64,000 nt of DNA from an uncultured Muribaculaceae bacterium (GTDB taxonomy: Bacteria > Bacteroidota > Bacteroidia > Bacteroidales > Muribaculaceae), in assembly GCA_904502025.1 (NCBI GenBank), contig CAJGDJ010000003.1, forward strand, positions 18,183-82,182, in the 5' to 3' direction. Below the pieces are notes generated by a model. That model was given only the letters and a program-made list of their open reading frames with translations, was not told the DNA's origin and ran no database searches. Positions 9,516 through 18,652 of the stretch are shown in pieces. Made by a program: the position numbers and the translations under genes. Within the stretch, counting starts at the first letter, position 1; the number at the start of each line of letters is the position of its first letter.

Positions 9516-11150
9516 ATGGAAGAAACAACGGTAAAGATTGACTTGCTGTTTGAAACCAGCTGGGAGGTTTGTAATAAAATCGGTGGTATATACACCGTAT
9601 TATCAACAAAAGCAAAGACATTACAAAAATTATATAAGGATAAAACAATTTTTGTAGGTCCCGATGTGTGGAGTGCAGAAAACCCATCACCCTATTTTAT
9701 CGAATCCAAAACGCTATTAAAACAATGGAAATCTCAGGTTCAACTCCCCGAAGGAGTTAGTGTCAGAGTTGGTCGTTGGGATATCCCCGGGAAACCTATC
9801 GTGGTTTTGGTAAAGTTCGATTCGATGTATGCTGTTAAAGATAGCTTCTATGGCGAAATGTGGAATCGTTATGGAGTTGATTCACTTCACGCCTATGGTG
9901 ATTATGACGAAGCTTGTGCATTCTCTCACGCAGCAGGTGTTGTTATCGAAAGTATTTGCAACTTCGAGAAAATTGAAAATAAAAATGTTATCGCCCATTT
10001 TGATGAGTGGACTACCGGAATGGGATTACTATATGTAAAAAGAGCCTTACCATCGGTAAAAACTATTTTCACAACACATGCAACAAGCATAGGACGTAGC
10101 ATTTGTGGCAATAACAAACCACTATATGACTACCTCAAAGGTTATAACGGCGACCAAATGGCTGCCGAGCTAAACATGCAATCAAAGCATTCGCTTGAAA
10201 AGGCTGCAGCACACAATGCTGATTGTTTCACTACCGTAAGTGAAATCACAGCTATCGAATGTGAGCAATTGCTTGATATTCGTCCTCATGTGGTTACACC
10301 TAATGGTTTTGAACAAAATTTCGTGCCAACAAAAACTAAATTTGCTTCTGCTCGTGAAGAAGCTCGCAAAAACTTGCTCAATGTTGCATCTTCACTTGTT
10401 GGATATCAAATGAACGATGATACATTTATTGTTGCGACATCGGGTCGTTGCGAATATCGCAATAAAGGTATCGACTTATTCCTTGACTCTGTAGCACGAT
10501 TGGGCGACATAGACCCCGAACGTGACATATTGGCTTATGTAATGGTTCCTTCATGGGTCAAAGAGCCTCGTGCCGATTTACAAAAAGCTCTTTCATTAAA
10601 ACGCAAAAAACGTCTTGAAGATCCTGTTATTACTCATTGGCTAAACAATCCTACTGAAGATTCTATTATTAATCGCATTCATGGCATTGGATTCGCTAAT
10701 GACAAAAACAGTCGTGTTACTGTAATATATGTCCCTTGCTATCTAAATGGCACCGATGGCATATTTAACCAAAGCTATTATGATTTATTAATAGGTATGG
10801 ACGCTACAGTATTCCCCTCATATTATGAGCCATGGGGATACACCCCTCTTGAAAGTGTAGCGTTTGGTGTTCCCACCATTACCACTACCCTTTCCGGATT
10901 TGGGCAATGGATTCTATCTTCATTCAAAAATGAGTTTGACGATTGTGGAGTTAAGGTAATTACTCGTGGAGACTTCAATTACAATGAAGTATCTGAAAAC
11001 ATTGCACAATCATTGAAATATTTGGTTGATTGTGGAGCTACAGAATCATCACAAATAAGCAAATCGGCAATGGAAACCGCGAAAACAGCTGCTTGGGACA
11101 ACTTTATAAAATACTACATTGAAGCATATAATATTGCTCTCAAAAACTAA
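9516..11150 (+). CDS. Glycogen synthase, GT3 family
   Basis: 544 residues. The N-terminal FETSWEVCNKIGGIYTV is the GT3 (animal/fungal-type glycogen synthase) signature rather than the GT5 GlgA one; FVGPDVWS, the HFDEWTTG and TTHATSIGR segments, NGF, and YEPWGYTPLES with SGFGQW near the C-terminus complete the GT-B fold, with the catalytic Glu in EPWGYTPLE. It elongates alpha-1,4-glucan from a nucleotide-glucose in the cytoplasm. The phosphorylase gene follows after 41 bases, so synthesis and breakdown enzymes are paired. Confidence 0.9.
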   Translation: MEETTVKIDLLFETSWEVCNKIGGIYTVLSTKAKTLQKLYKDKTIFVGPDVWSAENPSPYFIESKTLLKQWKSQVQLPEGVSVRVGRWDIPGKPIVVLVKFDSMYAVKDSFYGEMWNRYGVDSLHAYGDYDEACAFSHAAGVVIESICNFEKIENKNVIAHFDEWTTGMGLLYVKRALPSVKTIFTTHATSIGRSICGNNKPLYDYLKGYNGDQMAAELNMQSKHSLEKAAAHNADCFTTVSEITAIECEQLLDIRPHVVTPNGFEQNFVPTKTKFASAREEARKNLLNVASSLVGYQMNDDTFIVATSGRCEYRNKGIDLFLDSVARLGDIDPERDILAYVMVPSWVKEPRADLQKALSLKRKKRLEDPVITHWLNNPTEDSIINRIHGIGFANDKNSRVTVIYVPCYLNGTDGIFNQSYYDLLIGMDATVFPSYYEPWGYTPLESVAFGVPTITTTLSGFGQWILSSFKNEFDDCGVKVITRGDFNYNEVSENIAQSLKYLVDCGATESSQISKSAMETAKTAAWDNFIKYYIEAYNIALKN

Positions 11151-11191
11151 TTATAGAAAATATTTAATTCATCTAATTAAACAATAAATTT

Positions 11192-13750
11192 ATGAAACTA
11201 CCAGTAAGCAACTCTAATGCACCCGCTTGGCGTGACATTACTGTTAAATCTGATCTTCCTTCTGAGCTTAAGCCATTGGAAGAATTGTCAAAAAACCTTT
11301 GGTGGGTATGGAATAGCGAAGCTAAATCTCTTTTCCGCTCATTAAATCGTGATTTATGGCGTGCAACAGGCGAAAATCCTGTTATGTTGTTACAACAATT
11401 AAGTTCTGACCGCATTCAAGAGATCATCAACGATAAAGAAATGATGGCTACAATTAAAAAAGTGTATGCCGATTTCAAAGAATATATGAAAAAACCAATG
11501 CGTAAAGACGTTCCATCTATTTCATACTTCTCTATGGAATATGGTCTTTGCAATTGTTTGAAAATATATTCAGGGGGGCTTGGAGTTCTTGCCGGAGACT
11601 ATATTAAAGAAGCATCTGATAGTTGCATCGACATGACAGCAGTTGGTTTCCTTTATCGTCATGGCTATTTCACTCAAAGCCTTTCGGTTGATGGTCAACA
11701 AATTGCCAACTACGAACCTCAAAACTTCAACCAACTTCCTATCGAACAAGTTTGTGACAAAAACGGCAAACCTGTTATCCTTGAAGTTCCATATCCCGGA
11801 CGTATCATTTACTCACACATTTGGCGAGTAAACGTAGGTCGCATGAAATTGTATCTACTCGACACCGACTTTGATATGAATAGCGAGTTTGACCGTCCTA
11901 TCACTCACCAACTTTATGGTGGCGACTGGGAAAACCGCATCAAACAAGAATATCTACTCGGTATCGGTGGTGTATTGATGTTGAAAAAACTTGGCATCAA
12001 AACTCAACTTTACCACTGCAATGAAGGTCATGCTGCTCTTTTGAACCTACAACGTCTTGTTGATTATGTTCAAGAAGAACATCTTGATTTCAACGTAGCA
12101 CTTGAAATGGTTCGTGCGTCATCTCTTTATACAGTTCACACCCCAGTACCTGCCGGACACGACTATTTCGATGAAGGTTTATTTGGCAAATATATGGGTG
12201 AATATCCTGCAAAACTCGGTATTAGTTGGAACGACCTAATCAACATGGGTCGCGAAAACCCAAATACAAACGAACGTTTCTCAATGAGCGTATTTGCTCT
12301 CAACACTTGCCAAGAAGCAAATGGTGTGAGTTGGTTGCACGGAGAAGTTTCTAAGAAAATGTTTGCAGGTATTTGGAAAGGCTATAGCTGGGAAGAATCA
12401 CACGTTGGTTATGTTACCAATGGTGTTCACATGCCAACTTGGGCAGCTTCGGAATGGAAAGAATTCTACACCGAGAAACTTGGTGCTCAAGTATTTGAAG
12501 ACCAAAGCAATCCTGAAGCATGGAAAGGTATCTTCAAAGTTAAAGATGAAGAAATTTGGAACATGCGTATGACTTTGAAAAACAAGTTTATCAACTTCGT
12601 TAAACGTGATTTCAAAGAAAAATGGTTGGCTAACCAAGGTGATCCTCAAGCAGTAATGAGCATCGTTGAAAAAATCAATCCTAATGCACTTATCATTGGT
12701 TTCGCTCGCCGTTTTGCGACATATAAACGTGCTCACCTATTGTTTACCGACCTCGATCGTCTTGCTAAGATTGTAAACAACGAACAATTCCCTGTACAAT
12801 TCGTATTCTCAGGAAAAGCTCACCCAGCCGATGGTGCAGGCCAAGGTCTCATCAAACGCATCATGGAAATCTCTCGCATGCCTCAATTCCTTGGTAAGAT
12901 TATCTTCCTTGAAGACTACAACATGATTGTAGCAAAACGTCTTGTTACCGGTGTTGACATCTGGCTAAATACTCCTACTCGCCCTCTTGAAGCATCTGGT
13001 ACTTCAGGCGAAAAGGCTGAAATGAACGGTGTGCTTAACTTCTCGGTTCTTGATGGATGGTGGTATGAAGGTTATCGTTTCAACGAAAAAGCAGGATGGG
13101 CATTGACCGACAAACGCACTTATACTGATCAAGCTCAACAAGATAAACTTGATGCAGCAACAATCTACTCAATGCTTGAAAACGAAATCATTCCATTGTA
13201 TTTCGCTAAAAACTCAAAAGGCTACTCTCCTGAGTGGATTCAATACATCAAGGGGTCTATCGGTGACATCGCTCCTAACTTCACTATGAAACGTATGATT
13301 GACGATTACATCGACCGTTTCTATAACAAAGAAGCTGCACGCACAACTCGTCTTGCTGAAAACGGTTATGCTCTTGCAAAAGACATCGTTGCTTGGAAAG
13401 AAAAAGTTGCAGCTGCTTGGGACGGCATTAAAGTATTTGACGTTATAACTGAAGATAGCGGAAATAATACTGTTACCGGTCAACCATACAGCGTAAAAAT
13501 CATCGTTGACACTAATGGTTTAGGCAAAGATCTTGCAATTGAAAACGTAATCTACAAAACAGAAAACGGCGAAGACAAGCTCTATAATAAAATTGACTTT
13601 GAAGTTGTTAAGGAAGAAGGTAATGTCCTCACTTACGAACTCAAAAGCACTCTTACAGATGCCGGTGTATTCCGCTTTGCATATCGTATCTATCCAAAGA
13701 ATGCAGAACTTCCTCACCGTCAAGACTTCGCTTATACTCGTTGGGTATAA
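11192..13750 (+). CDS. glgP: Alpha-glucan phosphorylase, GT35 family
   Basis: 852 residues of the short-N-terminus TIGR02094-type phosphorylase. ISYFSMEYGLCNCLKIYSGG and AGDYIKEASD open the catalytic domain; HCNEGHAALL, GYVTNGVHMPTW and FARRFATYKRA are conserved; EASGTSGEKAEMNGVLN contains the Lys that binds pyridoxal phosphate (about residue 607). It releases glucose-1-phosphate from glycogen, which the phosphohexomutase at 18653 could convert. An Ig-like tail occupies about 750-852. Cotranscribed with the GT3 synthase; terminator at 13776. Confidence 0.93.
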   Translation: MKLPVSNSNAPAWRDITVKSDLPSELKPLEELSKNLWWVWNSEAKSLFRSLNRDLWRATGENPVMLLQQLSSDRIQEIINDKEMMATIKKVYADFKEYMKKPMRKDVPSISYFSMEYGLCNCLKIYSGGLGVLAGDYIKEASDSCIDMTAVGFLYRHGYFTQSLSVDGQQIANYEPQNFNQLPIEQVCDKNGKPVILEVPYPGRIIYSHIWRVNVGRMKLYLLDTDFDMNSEFDRPITHQLYGGDWENRIKQEYLLGIGGVLMLKKLGIKTQLYHCNEGHAALLNLQRLVDYVQEEHLDFNVALEMVRASSLYTVHTPVPAGHDYFDEGLFGKYMGEYPAKLGISWNDLINMGRENPNTNERFSMSVFALNTCQEANGVSWLHGEVSKKMFAGIWKGYSWEESHVGYVTNGVHMPTWAASEWKEFYTEKLGAQVFEDQSNPEAWKGIFKVKDEEIWNMRMTLKNKFINFVKRDFKEKWLANQGDPQAVMSIVEKINPNALIIGFARRFATYKRAHLLFTDLDRLAKIVNNEQFPVQFVFSGKAHPADGAGQGLIKRIMEISRMPQFLGKIIFLEDYNMIVAKRLVTGVDIWLNTPTRPLEASGTSGEKAEMNGVLNFSVLDGWWYEGYRFNEKAGWALTDKRTYTDQAQQDKLDAATIYSMLENEIIPLYFAKNSKGYSPEWIQYIKGSIGDIAPNFTMKRMIDDYIDRFYNKEAARTTRLAENGYALAKDIVAWKEKVAAAWDGIKVFDVITEDSGNNTVTGQPYSVKIIVDTNGLGKDLAIENVIYKTENGEDKLYNKIDFEVVKEEGNVLTYELKSTLTDAGVFRFAYRIYPKNAELPHRQDFAYTRWV

Positions 13751-13775
13751 TCACACAAAACATATCCTATTTACG

Positions 13776-13806
13776 AAAAAAGGTTGCTTAATGCAACCTT
13801 TTTTCA
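13776..13806 (+). terminator. Terminator after glgP
   Basis: AAAAAAGGTTGC (13776-13787) pairs perfectly with GCAACCTTTTTT (13793-13804), loop TTAAT, followed by T-rich DNA. 25 bases after the glgP stop. Confidence 0.9.
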
Positions 13807-13858
13807 TATTTATTTCTCCGGTAATGATGCCAAAATCTGGCTTATTGGGCATATAGAA

Positions 13859-13888
13859 GAAAGAGATTGCCTTTTAGCAACCTCTTTC
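13859..13888 (-). terminator. Terminator of the Cys-rich protein gene
   Basis: GAAAGAG-A-TTGC pairs with GCAA-C-CTCTTTC, one A.C mismatch, loop CTTTTA. Located 21 bases past the minus-strand stop; the tail is only moderately T-rich. Confidence 0.6.
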
Positions 13889-13909
13889 AATGCACATATC
13901 AAGAAAATA

Positions 13910-14194
13910 TTATTTGCATGATTCTTTACATTCTTTTTTGCATGCGTTCTTTTTCATTTCGCATTTCTTTGTGCAATTTTTATTTTTATCACACTTCTTT
14001 GCACATTTATTCTCGCATTTCTTTGTACATTCTTTTTTCTTATCGCATTTTTTTGCACAATCTTTTTTACATTCTTTCTTTACCTCACATTGTTCAGTCT
14101 TTGGACATTTAGCGTCCTTTGGGCATTGTGCCACCATTGAGAATGAACATGATGCAACAAATGCTATTGCCAAACACAAAATTGCTTTTTTCAT
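13910..14194 (-). CDS. Secreted Cys/Lys-rich repeat protein, possibly metal-binding
   Basis: 94 residues with 17 cysteines and about 30 lysines. The N-terminus is a signal: either a lipoprotein signal with lipobox V-A-S-C at C16, or signal peptidase I cleavage near A22. From C36 on, cysteines recur every fourth residue (42, 46, 50; 56, 60, 64, 68; 74, 78; 85, 89, 93), lining one helical face, and an 18-residue unit (CAKKCDKKKECTKKCENK, 46-63) is repeated at 64-81 with three changes. The composition resembles a metal-chelating or redox-buffering protein, but no family is recognised. A -7 box lies at 14241. A Spy-like gene with similar CKKEC motifs is upstream. Confidence 0.65.
   Translation of the reverse strand: MKKAILCLAIAFVASCSFSMVAQCPKDAKCPKTEQCEVKKECKKDCAKKCDKKKECTKKCENKCAKKCDKNKNCTKKCEMKKNACKKECKESCK
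13952..14059 (-). repeat. Two tandem 54-bp units encoding an 18-residue Cys repeat
   Basis: Units at 14059-14006 and 14005-13952 encode CAKKCDK(K/N)K(E/N)CTKKCE(N/M)K; 15 of 18 residues are identical. They lie inside the Cys/Lys-rich protein gene and suggest growth of the protein by unit duplication. Confidence 0.8.
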
Positions 14195-14240
14195 AATTTT
14201 CTAATAGTTTTTTGTTATACATTTAATCTTATTCTAACTG

Positions 14241-14248
14241 CAAATATA
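14241..14248 (-). promoter_or_regulatory. -7 box before the Cys-rich protein gene
   Basis: Minus-strand TATATTTG, 47 bases from the start codon at 14194. A CAAA (TTTG) lies 13 bases further up, too near for the usual spacing. It suggests the gene has its own promoter as well as any readthrough from the Spy-like gene. Confidence 0.45.
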
Positions 14249-14353
14249 TAGAATTTAGGCACAAACGAACAACTTTGAACTGTATTTTTACATATATTTC
14301 ACACTCTAATTCTATTTAACGCATTATTTCATATCTTTTCGAGACATACTATC

Positions 14354-14803
14354 TCAGTTAGCACATTCTTTTTTATGAAAGCAATGAGATTTCGGACCTT
14401 TATGTTTTGGAGGGTGATTAATAACAATATTCTCAAGATATTTCACATATTGTTCAGGAGTTAATATTTGCTTAATATCATCAAGATGTTTTCTCCCCAT
14501 CTCTTTATAATTTTTTCGTTCAGCCTCAAATCTTTCTTTTTTAGCCTGTTTCATTTTCTTTCTTTCAGCATTACATGCCTTTGTCTTAGTTTTTAATTGC
14601 TCTTTTTGCACTTCAGTCAACTCAATTCCTTCAAAGGGATTAAATTGAGGAGCTTTCGAACGTTTTCCTATTTTCATTTCGTGCTCTTTGCAACATTCTT
14701 TTTTGCATTTTTCTTGAGATGACTTACTCTCATTTTGAGCTACTGAAGTAAACAATATGGTTGAAATTGCAACAAATGCGATACTTAATATTCTACGTTT
14801 CAT
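14354..14803 (-). CDS. Spy/CpxP-like secreted protein with Cys clusters
   Basis: 149 residues from the ATG at 14803 (an in-frame TTG two codons earlier is less likely). A signal peptide ends at about TSVAQ. The body is lysine/glutamate-rich helix carrying two LTxxQ motifs, ELTEVQKEQL and ILTPEQYVKYL, as in Spy/CpxP periplasmic chaperones that sense envelope stress and metals. Unusually it has Cys clusters outside that core: CKKECC just after the signal and CFHKKEC at the end, like the neighbouring Cys-repeat protein 159 bases downstream. A role in metal or stress response is inference. Confidence 0.7.
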   Translation of the reverse strand: MKRRILSIAFVAISTILFTSVAQNESKSSQEKCKKECCKEHEMKIGKRSKAPQFNPFEGIELTEVQKEQLKTKTKACNAERKKMKQAKKERFEAERKNYKEMGRKHLDDIKQILTPEQYVKYLENIVINHPPKHKGPKSHCFHKKECAN

Positions 14804-14941
14804 AATCAATAATAATTTTAGTTAGTAAATTCTCATTGTCTAAAAACCGGTTTATATCCTTATTGATTCAAAACCGACAATTTGGTTTAATACATCAACG
14901 CATTTTTGTAGCATTTAACAGATGTTTTAATTTATATTGAT

Positions 14942-14949
14942 TAACTTTG
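14942..14949 (+). promoter_or_regulatory. -7 box before the GH9 gene
   Basis: TAACTTTG, 39 bases before the ATG at 14989. No TTTG at the expected upstream distance. Confidence 0.5.
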
Positions 14950-14988
14950 TAAGTAAACTTATTTATATCTATCCCTCTAAATAACATT

Positions 14989-16782
14989 ATGATTAAAAAA
15001 ATTTTCACCCTACTATCTTTTATACATATTTTCAATATATCCTTGATTGCAAACAACGTATATTTACGTGTAAATCAGATTGGTTATCTTGAGGACGACA
15101 TCAAAGTCGCTGTAGCGATGATGCCCAATTCCATTGAGAATTTAACCATCAATGACTTTGCACTTATTAATATTTCGACCAACGAACGATTCAATCTTGA
15201 CTCTATTAAAATAACCTCGGCATGGGAACCGATGAAAATGTGTGCTCGATTATATTTCTCATCGCTATCTACTCCTGGGGAATATAAATTAATCGGACTC
15301 GATAGCGAATCTCCAATAATTAACATTGGCAATAATGTATATGCTGGTTGCCAAGAAATCCCGTTATATTATATGCGACAACAACGATGTGGCTATAACC
15401 CATCACTAAGAGATTCATGTCATAAACATGACGGCATATTAGTACTAAGTGGTGAAAACGATGGCAAATACGTCGATGTAACCGGAGGTTGGCACGATGC
15501 ATCTGACTATCTTCAATATCTCACTACCAGTGCAAACGCTACAACACAAATGCTCGTAGCTTATCTAACTAATCCTAATGTGTGGGACGATAAATTTGAT
15601 TCAGATGGGAACAATGTCAGTAATGGCATAGCCGACATTCTTGATGAAGCTCGTTGGGGACTTAACTGGTTGATGAAAATGAATCCCAACGACACTCTTT
15701 ATCTTAATCAAATCGCTGATGACCGCGACCATCGCATGGCTGTTCTTCCTGCCGACGACAAGGTTGATTATGGTTGGGGCGAAGGTAAACAACGCCCTGT
15801 TTATCCATGTGCAGATTATCCTTACGGTTTAATGGGGAATTATAATGACAGTAAAGGTTTAGCATCATCAGTAGCTAAATTTAGTTCTTCATTTAGTCTT
15901 GGAGGCGTTGTTTTTGATAAAATCGACCCCACATTCGCAAAAGAACTAAAGCGTAGAAGTTCAGTAGCTTACGATATAGCCAAAGCAAATCCCGGAGCCT
16001 GTCAAACAGCTCCTTGTACATCGCCATATTATTATGAAGAAGACAATTGGGTTGATGACTTGGAACTCGCAGCAATTTTACAATTTGCTACTACTCACAA
16101 CCCTAAATATCTTAATGATGCCGTTGACTATGGTCGCCAAGAGCCGGTAACACCATGGATGGGAGCCGACTCTGCTCATCATTATCAGTGGTATCCATTC
16201 TATAATTTAGGACACATACTTTTAAGTCAATGCAACAACGATAAAATCGAGAAAGAATTTAATCGTAATGTAAAAAGTGGATTACAACGTGTATATGACC
16301 GAGGCAAAGACAATACATTTTTTAATGGAATACCATTTATTTGGTGTTCAAATAACCTGACCGTTGCACTCATTACACAAGCTATGGCATACCGACAATA
16401 TACCAACGACAACCAATTCATTGAAATGGAAACTGCGATGCGCGACTGGTTATTTGGTGTGAACCCTTGGGGCAAATGCATGATTGTAGGTCTTCCCATT
16501 GATGGTGATTATCCTCACGACCCACACTCAGCCCTCACTAACCTCAACCAAATTCAAGTTACCGGTGGACTTGTTGATGGCCCAGTATATTATAATATAT
16601 TCAATTCTCTAAAAGGTGTTCATCTCCGAAATGAGGATAAATATGCTCAGTTCCAAAATTCCACAGTTGTTTATCACGACGACTATAGCGACTACTCAAC
16701 CAATGAGCCTACGATGGACGGCACCGCATCAACAACAATTTTTCTTGGGATTTTAGCATCAAAAGCACTTCAGCAAAAATAA
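14989..16782 (+). CDS. Secreted glycoside hydrolase family 9 (endoglucanase-type)
   Basis: 597 residues: signal peptide to about residue 20, an N-terminal Ig-like CelD_N domain (to about 105), then the GH9 (alpha/alpha)6 barrel. VTGGWHDASDYLQY contains the two Asp that activate water, FGVNPWGKCMIVG the conserved NP motif, HDPHSAL the active-site His and YSTNEPTMDGTA the acid Glu. The family cleaves beta-1,4-glucans such as cellulose, mixed-linkage glucan or xyloglucan. There is no dockerin or carbohydrate-binding module. It is followed after 8 bases by an M23 peptidase, not by a susC/susD pair, so it is not a typical polysaccharide utilisation locus. Confidence 0.88.
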   Translation: MIKKIFTLLSFIHIFNISLIANNVYLRVNQIGYLEDDIKVAVAMMPNSIENLTINDFALINISTNERFNLDSIKITSAWEPMKMCARLYFSSLSTPGEYKLIGLDSESPIINIGNNVYAGCQEIPLYYMRQQRCGYNPSLRDSCHKHDGILVLSGENDGKYVDVTGGWHDASDYLQYLTTSANATTQMLVAYLTNPNVWDDKFDSDGNNVSNGIADILDEARWGLNWLMKMNPNDTLYLNQIADDRDHRMAVLPADDKVDYGWGEGKQRPVYPCADYPYGLMGNYNDSKGLASSVAKFSSSFSLGGVVFDKIDPTFAKELKRRSSVAYDIAKANPGACQTAPCTSPYYYEEDNWVDDLELAAILQFATTHNPKYLNDAVDYGRQEPVTPWMGADSAHHYQWYPFYNLGHILLSQCNNDKIEKEFNRNVKSGLQRVYDRGKDNTFFNGIPFIWCSNNLTVALITQAMAYRQYTNDNQFIEMETAMRDWLFGVNPWGKCMIVGLPIDGDYPHDPHSALTNLNQIQVTGGLVDGPVYYNIFNSLKGVHLRNEDKYAQFQNSTVVYHDDYSDYSTNEPTMDGTASTTIFLGILASKALQQK

Positions 16783-16790
16783 TAGAACTA

Positions 16791-18548
16791 ATGTCATTAT
16801 ATAACTCAATCACAAAAATATCATTCATCGCATTGGCTTTGGTTGGTTGTCAATCAATCGGTAACAATGAGAACGAACAACAACTTTCTAACATTTCAAT
16901 CAAATCATTAAACGAACGTGCTCCAGAGCCAACTGCCTCACTACATAGACCATTTGACTTCCCATTAGTGCTTAGTGGCAATTTTGGAGAACTAAGAGCC
17001 AATCATTTCCACTCAGGAATTGATTTCAAAACTCAAGGAGAAACAAGAAAACCAATACATTGTGCCGAAAGTGGTTATGTATCTCAAATAAGCGTTTCGG
17101 GAGGTGGATATGGAAGAGCAATATATGTTACACACCCTTCTAATGGATTAACTACAGTATATGCACATATCGAACAGTACGCACCAAAAATTGATTCAAT
17201 CGTGCGTGCCGAACAATATCGTCGTGAAACATTTGCTATAAACCTTAAATTCCCTGCTGATAGCATTCCTGTTTCAAAAGGCGAAATTATTGCATTAAGT
17301 GGCAATTCCGGTCATTCATTTGGGCCACATCTTCACATGGAAGTGCGACACACTGCAACGGGCGACGCCATTGACCCTCTCCCCTATTTCAAAAATTTTA
17401 TCGCTGACAGTGTTGCACCTAAGGCTCACAAACTCATACTTTACCCCGACAAACAAAAAGGATTAGTAAATGGAAGCACTAATGCCACATACCTTAGCAT
17501 CGACAACTCTGAAAAGTTAGAATTTAACGCATGGGGATTAGTTTATCCTGCTATAAATGCCAATGACTACATGACAAACACTCTCAATATATATGGAGTA
17601 AAATATCTCACCCTCAAAATTGATGGACAAGAAGTATATAAACGCACCATTGACCGTTTTCAATTTAATGCCACTCGTGCAATAAATACATTGGTCAACT
17701 ACAAGGATCTCATTGACAATAACCAATGGCACATGCACACACGCATTCCTCAATCTCGCCCATTAGGTTGTATAGTAGAATCGACACTCATCAATGGTGC
17801 TATAAATATTGACTCAGAACGAGACTACAACTGTGAATTTATAATGAGCGATGAATATAGTAATAGGAATTCGGTTTCGTTTACCATACATGGCACTAAA
17901 TCAGCAATCAAACAGCCTCTACTCAAAGGGAAATTAATATCACACCTCAGCAATAACGACACAATCAACCACAAAGGGATAAATATTCGATTCTTCAAAG
18001 GTTGCCTTTATGAAGATGTTAATGTAGATGTTTCAAGTAATAGCAATACAAAATATCATTCCCTTATATACACAATAGGCAACGATGAAATACCTATTGC
18101 CAGATCTTATCGCATTGCCATCGACCTCGACAACGACAACATTATCAATAAAAAACAATACTGCATAGTAAGAATCAATGGCAACAATAAATCGGCATGC
18201 AAATCACTTTACAAAAACAGTAAGATTATAGCTTATGTTAATCGTTTTGGCAACTATGCTATCACTACCGACGAATCTGCCCCCAAACTATCCCCAAGGA
18301 ATGAAGATAAATGGGCATCAACAGGAATCATATCATATCACATTTCAGATAACCTCAGTGGGGTAAAATGCTACCGAGGAGAGATTGATGGTAAATGGGT
18401 GATGTTTGAGTTAGATAGCAAAAATGCGATAATCTCCTATCGCATTGACCCCAAAACGATAAAACAAGGTAAGGATCATATTATTACAATCAAAGCAACA
18501 GATAATTGTGGCAATGAGCAACAAATTACGAACAAATTTTATTGGTAA
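16791..18548 (+). CDS. M23 family metallopeptidase, lipoprotein
   Basis: 585 residues; lipobox ALVGC with C20. The LytM/M23 domain spans about 55-200: NHFHSGIDFKT gives the first His and Asp zinc ligands, TVYAHIE and GPHLHMEVRH the remaining His, and SGNSG the loop before them. Such enzymes cut peptide crosslinks of peptidoglycan. About 380 further residues of beta-rich sequence, with no family I recognise, follow and may hold the enzyme to the wall or to partners. All zinc ligands are present, so it should be active. Operon with GH9 (8-base gap). Confidence 0.87.
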   Translation: MSLYNSITKISFIALALVGCQSIGNNENEQQLSNISIKSLNERAPEPTASLHRPFDFPLVLSGNFGELRANHFHSGIDFKTQGETRKPIHCAESGYVSQISVSGGGYGRAIYVTHPSNGLTTVYAHIEQYAPKIDSIVRAEQYRRETFAINLKFPADSIPVSKGEIIALSGNSGHSFGPHLHMEVRHTATGDAIDPLPYFKNFIADSVAPKAHKLILYPDKQKGLVNGSTNATYLSIDNSEKLEFNAWGLVYPAINANDYMTNTLNIYGVKYLTLKIDGQEVYKRTIDRFQFNATRAINTLVNYKDLIDNNQWHMHTRIPQSRPLGCIVESTLINGAINIDSERDYNCEFIMSDEYSNRNSVSFTIHGTKSAIKQPLLKGKLISHLSNNDTINHKGINIRFFKGCLYEDVNVDVSSNSNTKYHSLIYTIGNDEIPIARSYRIAIDLDNDNIINKKQYCIVRINGNNKSACKSLYKNSKIIAYVNRFGNYAITTDESAPKLSPRNEDKWASTGIISYHISDNLSGVKCYRGEIDGKWVMFELDSKNAIISYRIDPKTIKQGKDHIITIKATDNCGNEQQITNKFYW

Positions 18549-18559
18549 ACAAAATATAA

Positions 18560-18591
18560 TTTGTAATTCACAATCTAATCAATTATCTTTG
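18560..18591 (+). promoter_or_regulatory. Promoter of the phosphohexomutase gene
   Basis: TTTG (18560-18563), 20 bases, TATCTTTG (18584-18591): a full match to the Bacteroidetes promoter consensus. The ATG is 61 bases downstream. Confidence 0.8.
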
Positions 18592-18652
18592 TATATTGAT
18601 GAAATAATACACCTTAATTTGATAATTAACAACAAAATAAAATATCTCAATT

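Noticed and set aside
13867..14204. Plus-strand open frames rich in Phe, Ser and His
   Set aside because: They are the antisense of the Cys/Lys-rich gene; the minus frame has a signal peptide and an ordered repeat.
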